This document shows, piece by piece, positions 17,554-25,828 of a stretch of DNA of 64,000 bases. How positions within the stretch are numbered: the stretch's first letter is position 1; each line of letters begins with the position of its first letter. The notes below the pieces were generated by a model. The model made no database searches, was not told the DNA's origin, and was given only the letters and a program-made list of their open reading frames with translations. The position numbers and the translations under genes were made by a program. This stretch comes from Marinagarivorans algicola (GTDB lineage Bacteria > Pseudomonadota > Gammaproteobacteria > Pseudomonadales > Cellvibrionaceae), in the NCBI RefSeq assembly GCF_001292705.1, contig NZ_LGAK01000014.1:1-64000 (forward strand). Direction: 5' to 3'.

Positions 17554-18450
17554 ATGGCCATTTCCGCGCAATCTTCAAAGCTGAGTTTACCGCAAACCAA
17601 CCCCGGTGTGGCGACGGTATTGGAATATTTGATTCTTAAATTTCCTTATATTGATGCGAGTATTTGGCAGCAGCGTATTGCCGAGGGCAAGGTGCATTAC
17701 CACGATGGCACAGCCATAACAGCGCAATCTCCGTTTAAGGCGCAACAGCGAATTTACTATTACAGAGAGGTCGAGAACGAACCGATTATTCCTTTTAAAG
17801 AGGCGGTTATATTTCAAGATCAACATCTTTTAGTTGCCTATAAGCCCCATTTTTTAGCCGTAACGCCAGGCGGTGCTTATATAAATGAATGCCTGCAAAA
17901 CCGGTTGCGATGCAGCACAGGTATTGCCGACTTACAAGCTTTGCATCGCTTAGACCGAGTGACCGCTGGGTTAGTGATGTTTTCGGTTAACCCTGCCACA
18001 CGCCACCTATATCACCATTTATTTGAGGCACGTAACATTCACAAAACTTATCAGGCAATAGCAAACGTAAGGACTACCGAGGGGTTAACAGGCCAACAAT
18101 GGGAGATTAAAAACCATATCGCGCAGGCCTCACCCAAATTTCGCATGGGCATTACCGAGGGGCCTGCCAATAGCCACTCAATCATTCGATGCCTACAGCA
18201 ATGCACTAAAACGCAAAAGGCATTATTTGAGCTTAGCCCTATCACCGGCAAAACACATCAATTACGCCTGCACATGCAAACACTAGGCTGGCCCATACTC
18301 AATGATAAATACTACCCAAAACTGCAGCCGCAATCGGCCGATAATTATGCAACTCCTTTGCAATTACTCGCAAAAAGCCTCAAATTTATTGACCCTGTGA
18401 CTGAACAGCCTAGACATTTTTGGTGTGAACATAGCTTGTCTCTATCATGA
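17554..18450 (+). CDS. RluA-family pseudouridine synthase
   Basis: A 298-residue enzyme that isomerises uridine to pseudouridine in rRNA or tRNA. An N-terminal S4-like segment (WQQRIAEGKVHYHDG, about 38-75) precedes the catalytic domain with LHRLDRVTAGLVMFS, whose Asp is the catalytic nucleophile, then IHKTYQAIA and the C-terminal PITGKTHQLRLHMQTLGWPI. It resembles the RluA/TruC branch, but the target position cannot be assigned. The ribosome-binding site is weak. There is no terminator; a 17-bp tandem repeat lies beyond the gene. Confidence 0.9.
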   Translation: MAISAQSSKLSLPQTNPGVATVLEYLILKFPYIDASIWQQRIAEGKVHYHDGTAITAQSPFKAQQRIYYYREVENEPIIPFKEAVIFQDQHLLVAYKPHFLAVTPGGAYINECLQNRLRCSTGIADLQALHRLDRVTAGLVMFSVNPATRHLYHHLFEARNIHKTYQAIANVRTTEGLTGQQWEIKNHIAQASPKFRMGITEGPANSHSIIRCLQQCTKTQKALFELSPITGKTHQLRLHMQTLGWPILNDKYYPKLQPQSADNYATPLQLLAKSLKFIDPVTEQPRHFWCEHSLSLS

Positions 18451-18600
18451 AATATGTGTACAGACTTAGCAGATGAGAAGTGGCATTATTGTTGGGGTAT
18501 TTAAGCGCAAAAGGGCTAGGCAACAAAAGACTAGCAGTCAAGAGCGCTTATATAGTGCGCCGCCACCAGTATCTAATAGTCGCCTATTTTATGTCTTAAG

Positions 18601-18656
18601 TATTATTAGGGCTTAGGTATTATTAGGGCTTAGGCATTATTAGGGCTTAGGTATTA
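18601..18656. repeat. 17-bp tandem repeat, three units
   Basis: TATTATTAGGGCTTAGG is repeated three times head to tail (one unit starts with C), followed by a partial fourth. It lies between two converging genes just before the NSS transporter stop codon. No function is evident. Confidence 0.9.
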
Positions 18657-18662
18657 CATCAA

Positions 18663-19985
18663 TTAGCCAAATGCCACGCTGGCAAACACTAAAGTCATTA
18701 ATACTGGGCATACAAAGCGAATATACTGGGCAAACCAATAATGCGCACCCGCGCTAGCTTGATGTAATTTGTTACCGCGCTGCCACATCCAACCCACAGT
18801 AATAAAGTAAAACAACCCCATAAGCGGTAATTGGTATTGAGTAAACAACATAATCACCAAGCCAAATAACCAATCAAAATTCAATATAATGGTACTTGCG
18901 CATATTAGCACCACTAAGCTAACCGTCCATGTCGCTGCTGTACGGTTTACTTTATGGCTCTCAACTAAAAAGGCAACGGGAATTTCGGTGGTCGAAATCG
19001 TTGAAGTCACCGATGCTATCGACATTAATACAAAAAAAAATAAACCAACCACTAAGCCAATATCGCCCATAGTATTAAATAGTGCAGGTAAAATAGCAAA
19101 AATAAGCTGCCCCTCACCGATTAACTTACCATGACTAAATACCTCAACACCGTTGTGCTGTGCCACGTAAATTGCCGGAATAATTAATAAACCCGCCAAA
19201 AAAGCCACACTAGTATCCAGCAAGGCTACGCTTGCTGTCAGTTTGGGTAAATTAGCATTAGGCTGTAAGTAAGAGCCATAAATCATCATGCAACCTACAC
19301 CTAATGAGAGCGAAAAAAACGCCTGCCCCATTGCCGCAATAATTAAATGAGGATCAAGTATTTGACTAAAATCAGGCACTAAATAAGCCGCAAAGCCTTC
19401 GCTAGCCCCTTCAAGGGTAGCAATGTACGCAATCAAACTCATTAGCAATATCAGTAATAGCGGCATTAACCGACGTGACCACTTCTCAATGCCGGACTTA
19501 ACCCCTTTCAAAATAATACTGGCAGTTAAAATAAGCATAAGCGGTGTAAACACAAAATTACGCATAACCGAATCACTATGTAAAAATTCGCTAACACCTT
19601 GAAGTCCCATAAACATAGCGACAGGTTCGATAGTATATGAAAGCATCCAACCTGCGACGATTGAATAAAAGCTCAGCATAACCACAGCACCCGCCAGGCC
19701 AATATAACCTGCGGCTGCGCCGACTTTGCGGTTTGTGCTTTGCCATGCATCGCCGAGTGCTGTTACAGGGTTAGCTTGCGCCTTGTGACCTAAATAAAGC
19801 TCGGTATATAGCGCAGGTAGCGCCAATAAAAAGATGACAATAAAATAAACGAGCAAAAATGCGCCGCCGCCATGATTGGCCGCTTGCGTAGGGAACCCCC
19901 AAATATTACCCAAACCCACTGCTGCGCCAGCAGCGGCTAACACAAAACCAAGTCGGCTTTGAAACCCATCACGCACTTGTGCCAT
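18663..19985 (-). CDS. sodium-dependent transporter, NSS (SNF) family
   Basis: A 440-residue inner-membrane symporter that uses the Na+ gradient to import an amino acid or related amine. TM1 carries the family signature LAAAGAAVGLGNIWGFPTQAANHGGGAFLL, where the unwound GLGN region binds sodium and substrate. About eleven hydrophobic segments follow, as in the shorter bacterial LeuT/MhsT group. ATG 19985 (MAQVRDGF) is preferred to an ATG four codons upstream because bacterial members begin this way; the difference is minor. The gene is monocistronic. Substrate unknown. Confidence 0.9.
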   Translation of the reverse strand: MAQVRDGFQSRLGFVLAAAGAAVGLGNIWGFPTQAANHGGGAFLLVYFIVIFLLALPALYTELYLGHKAQANPVTALGDAWQSTNRKVGAAAGYIGLAGAVVMLSFYSIVAGWMLSYTIEPVAMFMGLQGVSEFLHSDSVMRNFVFTPLMLILTASIILKGVKSGIEKWSRRLMPLLLILLMSLIAYIATLEGASEGFAAYLVPDFSQILDPHLIIAAMGQAFFSLSLGVGCMMIYGSYLQPNANLPKLTASVALLDTSVAFLAGLLIIPAIYVAQHNGVEVFSHGKLIGEGQLIFAILPALFNTMGDIGLVVGLFFFVLMSIASVTSTISTTEIPVAFLVESHKVNRTAATWTVSLVVLICASTIILNFDWLFGLVIMLFTQYQLPLMGLFYFITVGWMWQRGNKLHQASAGAHYWFAQYIRFVCPVLMTLVFASVAFG

Positions 19986-20186
19986 ACACCTACACATCTT
20001 TATAATTTTAGAGTACTGCGAATTAAACCATATTTAAGGCTAACTGAGTAATAAAATTGTAGTGCGCGTTGGTGAATGGCGTTAATCGCTACAATAATAG
20101 CCACTTTTTATTTCCGGCGGATTCAAGTCCGAAGCATTGCTGCCCAGCAGTGCATGATGAAGGTACCACCTAAAAGGCCTATTGAG

Positions 20187-20202
20187 GCGAGGCATGCCTC
20201 GC
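20187..20202. repeat. 16-bp perfect palindrome
   Basis: GCGAGGCATGCCTCGC lies in the intergenic region upstream of the NSS gene. It could be a hairpin in a transcript or a protein-binding site; nothing else supports either. Confidence 0.4.
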
Positions 20203-20398
20203 ACATGCGGTAAGGCCAAATAAAACCCAAGACTTTGCCGGTGTGTTAAAACGTAAAATACTCTCACCCACTAACACAAAGAGTCTTCTAAGAGTGTCAG
20301 GTAAAAAATAGGTAATACCGCGTGAGCGCAACCATCCACTTTGACATATTTCAACTCAATCAACTGCGATATAGCCTAAACATTTAAAACTGAAATAA

Positions 20399-20603
20399 TT
20401 ACTGAAAAGCCTCCGGCGAGAGCTGTTTCGATAAGCCCTCAATAAAACCCTCATAACCTTCAGTGCCAACTATATTTTTATCAAAATCAAACTCATACTT
20501 CATCACTGCGCTTGATAAAATTGAACACTAGGTTATCCATTTTTTTTCGTCACACTCCACAAGCATGCTTTGCAGCTCAGAAAGAAGATACCGCCCAGTT
20601 TTT
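20399..20603 (-). pseudogene. decayed coding remnant of unknown family
   Basis: On the minus strand a protein-like frame reads RYLLSELQSMLVECDEKKW, meets TAG at 20530-20528, then continues in the same frame through CSILSSAVMKYEFDFD and ends with GYEGFIEGLSKQLSPEAFQ at TAA (20401-20399). The last 34 codons alone could be read from ATG 20503, but no ribosome-binding site is evident. The in-frame stop and the lack of a 5' part suggest the tail of a lost gene. The family was not recognised. Confidence 0.4.
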
Positions 20604-20645
20604 TACCATTGTTATTTTTACTGCCTATAGCAATTTATTTAACTA

Positions 20646-20848
20646 ATTTTCTTGTGGCTATTCAACCAAGCTGAAAAATTAATCTGATAGGTTACTGATG
20701 GTTTATTCTCTGGGTATTTAAGCGCCGAGCCTTGCAGGAAAGCAAGGGTTAGGCAGTGCAGGATCATAAAGTCGTAGATGGCTTGAGCGGCCCAGACAAT
20801 GATTCATTAGTACTCAATTCCAGCACTGCTGAATAGTTACATTTTCTT
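20646..20848 (+). mobile_element. MITE copy with perfect 8-bp target-site duplication
   Basis: The 187-bp element (20654-20840) begins GTGGCTATTCAACCAAGCTG and ends CTGAATAGTTAC. It is flanked on both sides by ATTTTCTT (20646-20653 and 20841-20848), an exact 8-bp duplication that proves transposition. The core contains TTTAAGCGCCGAGCCTTGCA and GGCTTGAGCGGCCCAGACAA. There is no reading frame for a transposase, so it must be moved in trans; 8-bp duplications are typical of, among others, IS66-type elements. Confidence 0.9.
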
Positions 20849-21153
20849 TATCATAAAAAATCATTGCCTTTTGCAACCGTTAGTTTTTAATAAAAAATTA
20901 TTTAGCCATCGAATGAAAGATAAAATTTTAGAGCGCTACAGCTCATAAAATTCTAACTGCCACCCCAAGCTCTACACCCCTGCTTGATGCAATCCATTAT
21001 TTTTTAGCAGCGCCCTAGCACTACTCAAAAAATATATTACATAGAGATTATTATTAATTAATTTTATGATTAAATTTTATAACTTTAAGAAATTAGTCAT
21101 ATATGATCGCTATCGTGTGCATTCATTTTTATTAACTAAAAAAGGGCACCTTC

Positions 21154-22911
21154 ATGACATTAAGATATTTTTCGCGTCAAAACATCAAACCCATAAAGTC
21201 ACTCACACATTTATTCGTTTTTATAGCAACCCTATTTAGCCTACCAACTTTAGCCGCACCCGAAGTTCATTACGAACAGTGTAAACAAACTTTTAGCTAT
21301 AGAGGCAATCAATATAAGGGGACAACCAATAAAGATAACGGCAACACACAATGGTGTTACTTAAAAAGCCCTGTCAATGGTAGCAACTGGGGTAATGTAC
21401 GCGAAGAAACCATTCCTCGGCAAATAACCATATCGGGCAATCAATGCTCGGCGACAAGCCAATACGGTTCCGAAGTTTTTCACGGGTGCAGCACCCAAGC
21501 TTACGGTGATTTTTGGTGCTACACCGACAGTAATGGCAGCAATCGAGAAAACTGTCGAATGGATGATCAAATCACAGATTTTTTATCGCATATTCAACCG
21601 CAAGAAAGCGAATTAATACAACGAGTTGCTGTAGGGTCATGCTTTAAAACCCAAGGCACCATGAGTCAAGCCATGAGCCGCATCATAGCATCTAAGCCCG
21701 ATTTATTTATGTGGTTAGGTGATAACATCTATGCAGACACCACCAATATGAATGTAATGCAAGATAAATATGACAACAAAAAGAAAAACCGCGATTATCA
21801 GAAATTTTTAAACGCTAAGATTCCAGTATTAGCCACATGGGATGATCATGATTTTGGTGCTAACAATGCCGGCAATAACTACAGCAAGCGCAAAGAAAGC
21901 CAGCAACAATTTTTGCGCCATTTTGATATTCCCACCTCTGATATTCGCTATAGCCAGCAAGAAGGTATTTATAGCGCTGTAATGCAAGGACCTAGCGGCA
22001 AACAGGTACATTCCATTATGCTTGACGCACGCTATTTTCGATCACCTACTTTTAGAAATTATGGCACCTGCCAAGGCGACAACTCTACTGTACTGGGTGA
22101 TGCGCAATGGGCATGGTTAGAGCAGGAATTAGAAAAACCCTCACAAATAAAAATAATCGCTTCAGGCATTCAGGTATTACCGCCGCTACATCGCAAGCGC
22201 AATTTAAATAGTTATTGCGCTTATGGTAATGGTCAAAGATTTAATGCCGCTATTAATAGCTTAAATGAAAGCAATGATTCGGGTACACGCTATGAATCAT
22301 GGGCAGAAATACCACAACAACGAGAAAAGCTATTACGACTAGCTCAAAAGGCGATTAATAGTGGTAAGGCAAAACACATTATTTTTGTCAGTGGTGATCA
22401 ACATTGGGGAGAGTTATTAGAAAAATCAATTCCTGCCAGCACCACTTATGGCCCCCAAGCCACAGTATACGAAATCACAGCATCGGGCTTTGGTCAAAAC
22501 TGGCCCTATGATATTCCCAACCCTAACCGCTTACGTATTTGGGCTGATGATAAAGGTGACGGTGATTATCGTAAAACCTGTAAGCTACCTTTTAAAGCTT
22601 CAGGTAGAACCTATGATAGCTGTATTACTCAAGGTCAAAATACACCTTGGTGCTATACCCAAGTCAATAACCGTGGTGAAGGCGTTGCAGGCGCGTGGGG
22701 TAATTGCGCCCCCGAGGGGGCAATTACCCCAACAGGACAAGTGGGTAAGGTACCAAATAATTTAAGCCGTGTATCTACAGCAGATCGTCATATTATTAAT
22801 AAATCAGGGAGTAATTACGGGCAAATTGATATTGACTGGACTAACGGCACAATTAAGCTATCACTACAAACCGAAACGCAAGAAATCACCTCTACGATCA
22901 TTAATTTTTAA
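21154..22911 (+). CDS. PhoD-like secreted phosphatase with FnII/kringle-like modules
   Basis: A 585-residue exported metallophosphatase. A signal segment (LFVFIATLFSLPTLAA, about 19-35) is followed by two short Cys-rich modules: residues 43-85 (CKQTFSYRGNQY to QWCYL, WG) and 98-134 (four Cys with FWCYTD). The PhoD-type catalytic domain (about 155-470) has VAVGSCFKTQG, MWLGDNIYAD, ATWDDHDFGANN and FVSGDQHWGELLE, the usual metal-ligand motifs. A third module at 476-519 reads CKLPFKASGRTYDSC, TPWCYT, AWGNC, a near-canonical fibronectin type II pattern. The domain should release phosphate from organic esters outside the cytoplasm. AAGGG precedes the ATG. It converges on a PhoA-type gene. The catalytic call is firm; the module function (matrix or glycan binding) is inferred. 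Confidence 0.88.
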   Translation: MTLRYFSRQNIKPIKSLTHLFVFIATLFSLPTLAAPEVHYEQCKQTFSYRGNQYKGTTNKDNGNTQWCYLKSPVNGSNWGNVREETIPRQITISGNQCSATSQYGSEVFHGCSTQAYGDFWCYTDSNGSNRENCRMDDQITDFLSHIQPQESELIQRVAVGSCFKTQGTMSQAMSRIIASKPDLFMWLGDNIYADTTNMNVMQDKYDNKKKNRDYQKFLNAKIPVLATWDDHDFGANNAGNNYSKRKESQQQFLRHFDIPTSDIRYSQQEGIYSAVMQGPSGKQVHSIMLDARYFRSPTFRNYGTCQGDNSTVLGDAQWAWLEQELEKPSQIKIIASGIQVLPPLHRKRNLNSYCAYGNGQRFNAAINSLNESNDSGTRYESWAEIPQQREKLLRLAQKAINSGKAKHIIFVSGDQHWGELLEKSIPASTTYGPQATVYEITASGFGQNWPYDIPNPNRLRIWADDKGDGDYRKTCKLPFKASGRTYDSCITQGQNTPWCYTQVNNRGEGVAGAWGNCAPEGAITPTGQVGKVPNNLSRVSTADRHIINKSGSNYGQIDIDWTNGTIKLSLQTETQEITSTIINF

Positions 22912-23096
22912 AAAATAGTATTAGGTATATTGTGTAGCGTATAAAATTTTTGATCTACTACCGCAATAAGTATGCTTAGCAAATCACCATATATTTAATA
23001 ATTAAATGTATGGTGATTACATGCTGATATTTTTTATACATAAGAATACTGAAGAGCTATATTATTATCGTAAAATCAAAATTCATAAAGTAGAAC

Positions 23097-23129
23097 AAAA
23101 AGGGCTTAATGCTTTGTAGCACTAAGCCC
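23097..23129 (-). terminator. intrinsic terminator after the PhoA-type gene
   Basis: On the minus strand GGGCTTAGTGC and GCATTAAGCCC pair with one mismatch, followed by five T. It lies 24 bp past the alkaline phosphatase stop codon. Confidence 0.75.
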
Positions 23130-23152
23130 AAGCGATATAAATTGTCCTTTAT

Positions 23153-25432
23153 TTATTGCGCATCTAAGGCGCCACGCATCACGTTATAAATAGCCGTGTT
23201 TTCTACCGTGCGCCCAACAAAAGCATGCGTATTAATATGACCCCACGAGGCAATAGGCACATCAACATTGGTATGACTGCCCCATAGCCAAGTCACCTCA
23301 GGTACTTTACCAGCCCCATTACTTTTACTCAGTTGTAAGCCACCAGTTTCATGATCTGCTGTCACTAATACCATCGTGTCGGTACGTTGCTCAGCCCAAG
23401 TAACGACTTCTTTAACTGCTTTATCAAACGCTAGCGTTTCATAAATAACACGCTGCGTATCATTAATATGACCAGCAAAATCAATTTGCGAGCCCTCGAT
23501 CATCAATACAAAACCATTAGGGTTTTTGGATAGAATATTAATCGCTGCGGCGGCCATTTCATTCAGTTGCGGAATATCTTGCGCTTCATAGCTTTTTTGA
23601 TTTTCATTGGCCAGAACATAGGGTATTTCATTTTCGCCAAATATGCCTGCGAACAATATTTCAGCTTTTGGGTCTGTTGCAGGCAGCGCCGTTAAAGCCG
23701 TTGCCAAGTCTGTTTTGTTTTTAACAAGGGTATAATTTGCTTTTTCTGCTTCGGTACTAATTACATCAACCTGATCAACTAATTTACTGCCGCATAGGGT
23801 CACGTTCGGCTTAACCTCACCATACATACTGGCCGATAAAGCCGCAAAATCATTTCGGCTAGGGCCGTGAGCGGCAAAGCTTGCTGGCGTAGCATGCACG
23901 CAGTGCGATGTGGCAACAATCCCCACCGATTTACCTAGGCTTTGAGCATACTCTAAAATTGTCTCTAAATTAGATCCGTCGCCTGGCTGCGCTTGCGCAA
24001 TAGTCCCCGAATTAGTTTTACGGCCCGTGGCCATGGCCGATGCCGCTGCTGCAGAATCGGTATAATAATGCGCACCGATCTCAGGTAAATCTTCATGGCC
24101 TAAAGTATCTGCGCTAGCGGTTTTAATATCACCGCGGTGCTTGCCAGACTCTAAAAATAACGCCTCACCCTTATACGCACTGGTTACCGCTATTTGTGGG
24201 TACCCCATACCGTCGCCAATCATCAAAATAATATTATTCGCTTTTTCAAGCGCAATAACATCTACATCGTGTCCCGCACTTGCCGCTAACGGAGTCTCTT
24301 GATTGGTCGTCAGCGTTACGCTGTAACGGCCCACGCCCTCAGCACTCGCCAGTTGGCGCTTAGTGGCAGGCGCTTGAGTGGCATCATTAGTCAGTGTCAC
24401 ATTCATATCACCTTGGGCAACCCAATGATAAGTCTCAGCAGCATAACTACCATCAGCCGTGAGGCTTGTCGCCACATTGACCCCAGTAATAGTGTCATGG
24501 CCAGCTACCGCTCTTATTTTCTTCATCGATAGCGGTATGGCTTGCTGCCGCTCACCCAACACCGACACACTAAACACATAGCTACCCGCTGTTACCTTAG
24601 CCGACATTTTTCCCCCAGGAAACGCCGTCAAAGCCGATATCGATTCCTGTAAATTAATGTGTTTATTATCTAGCGAACCATAAACCAGAGGCGTCTCATC
24701 ACCTTGATGCACATTAAACGCAATAGTCCTAGCCTCTAAAAAATTAACGACAGCCTCATACGTGCCCGCACCCTTATAGACAAATTCAGTGTCTTTAGAG
24801 TGACTCCAGTTGTTAAAAGTGCCTACTAAATACAAGGGTTGAGACAGGTTATCGGCATCGGTAGCACTAATATTTTCGATCAATAAACTCGGCGTATTAA
24901 TGCCCTGCGAGGCATCCAAGGTAAAACGGTAAACTTGATCTTCATCACCTGTCACTGTGATATCCATATTCTGATTTTCAAAGTCATCATATTTTCGCTG
25001 TAGCTCCATGGCCGTATCAAATTGCACCTCGCTTGATACCTCTTTACCAATGGCCAAATCGCGCTCGGGACTCCAATCCGAGTCGGCAATTTTAAAAGCA
25101 TAAGATCCAGGCTGCATACTAAATAAAGCAATATACTTACCGTCACCTTGATAATGCAATTGCGCTTCTGGCCGTGATGACCAGCTATTCATTGAACCTT
25201 TAATGTATAGCCGGCAATCCTTTTCCGAATTCTCGGACAACTCTTGCGCAGAGCATTTAAATGGGCCCAAATCAATACTACTGACAATAGATTCACCTGC
25301 GACTGTATCGGCCTCGACCTCAACTTCTTTAATCACTTCTACATATTCTGTTTTAGTATCATCAGAGCAACCCGCTATGCTCGTTACAATAGCTAAAAAG
25401 GCTATTTTTTTAGCTCTATTAATGATTTTCAT
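23153..25432 (-). CDS. PhoA-type alkaline phosphatase lipoprotein
   Basis: A 759-residue cell-envelope phosphomonoesterase. The lipobox SIAGC (Cys22) marks a lipoprotein. Two similar N-terminal beta-sandwich modules (about 75-125 and 198-250; KGSMNSW and VGTFNNWS, each followed by YxGxGxY and a FKI/FNV strand) resemble the glycogen-binding domains of CBM20/48. The phosphatase domain starts near 395 (IILMIGDGMGYPQ) and contains YTDSAAAASAMATGRKTNSG with the nucleophilic Ser, then HCVHATPASFAAHG, MIEGSQIDFAGH and LVTADHETGG, the Zn/Mg ligand motifs. AGAGAAG precedes ATG 25432. It converges on the PhoD-like gene, so the two form a phosphate-scavenging pair; no clear Pho box was found. Confidence 0.9.
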   Translation of the reverse strand: MKIINRAKKIAFLAIVTSIAGCSDDTKTEYVEVIKEVEVEADTVAGESIVSSIDLGPFKCSAQELSENSEKDCRLYIKGSMNSWSSRPEAQLHYQGDGKYIALFSMQPGSYAFKIADSDWSPERDLAIGKEVSSEVQFDTAMELQRKYDDFENQNMDITVTGDEDQVYRFTLDASQGINTPSLLIENISATDADNLSQPLYLVGTFNNWSHSKDTEFVYKGAGTYEAVVNFLEARTIAFNVHQGDETPLVYGSLDNKHINLQESISALTAFPGGKMSAKVTAGSYVFSVSVLGERQQAIPLSMKKIRAVAGHDTITGVNVATSLTADGSYAAETYHWVAQGDMNVTLTNDATQAPATKRQLASAEGVGRYSVTLTTNQETPLAASAGHDVDVIALEKANNIILMIGDGMGYPQIAVTSAYKGEALFLESGKHRGDIKTASADTLGHEDLPEIGAHYYTDSAAAASAMATGRKTNSGTIAQAQPGDGSNLETILEYAQSLGKSVGIVATSHCVHATPASFAAHGPSRNDFAALSASMYGEVKPNVTLCGSKLVDQVDVISTEAEKANYTLVKNKTDLATALTALPATDPKAEILFAGIFGENEIPYVLANENQKSYEAQDIPQLNEMAAAAINILSKNPNGFVLMIEGSQIDFAGHINDTQRVIYETLAFDKAVKEVVTWAEQRTDTMVLVTADHETGGLQLSKSNGAGKVPEVTWLWGSHTNVDVPIASWGHINTHAFVGRTVENTAIYNVMRGALDAQ

Positions 25433-25776
25433 AGTCTTCTCTTTAAAATAAATTTCGCTTCAGAACTTCAGCTTATCGGCATTTAAAAACTACAACTGCA
25501 ATATGACAAGTTCATGATACTCGGCCGTACAATATTCAGTAAAAAGCTTAGCAACCACAATATAAGCGGCTATTAACTCTACCGAAATGTAAAAATAACG
25601 TATCAAATAATTAAAACTATTCACTTTATTTTTAATTACGGATATTGCACAGCAGAGCATATTTATTTAAATCAAAGCCAGATGAATACGTATGCAAAAT
25701 GCGCATAACTAATTATTTACAAATTAATTATGACTAAATGATCATCATGATAAAATAATATTAAAATACCACCCAT
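25433..25776. other. gene-free intergenic region
   Basis: An AT-rich spacer of about 340 bp between the GH94 terminator and the alkaline phosphatase start. It must hold the phosphatase promoter, but no Pho-box-like repeat of CTGTCAT or strong sigma70 promoter was convincing. Confidence 0.4.
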
Positions 25777-25801
25777 AAAAAAACCCGCCGAAGCGGGTTT
25801 T
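25777..25801 (-). terminator. intrinsic terminator after cellobiose phosphorylase
   Basis: AAAACCCGC-CGAA-GCGGGTTTT: a GC stem with a tetraloop and seven T on the minus strand, just past the stop codon of the GH94 gene. Confidence 0.85.
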
Positions 25802-25828
25802 AAATACTCTCTAAAATGCGTTAAATAA

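Noticed and set aside
25433-25560. Possible Pho box before the PhoA-type gene
   Set aside because: A single ATGACAAG-like half was seen, without the 11-bp-spaced repeat that defines a Pho box.
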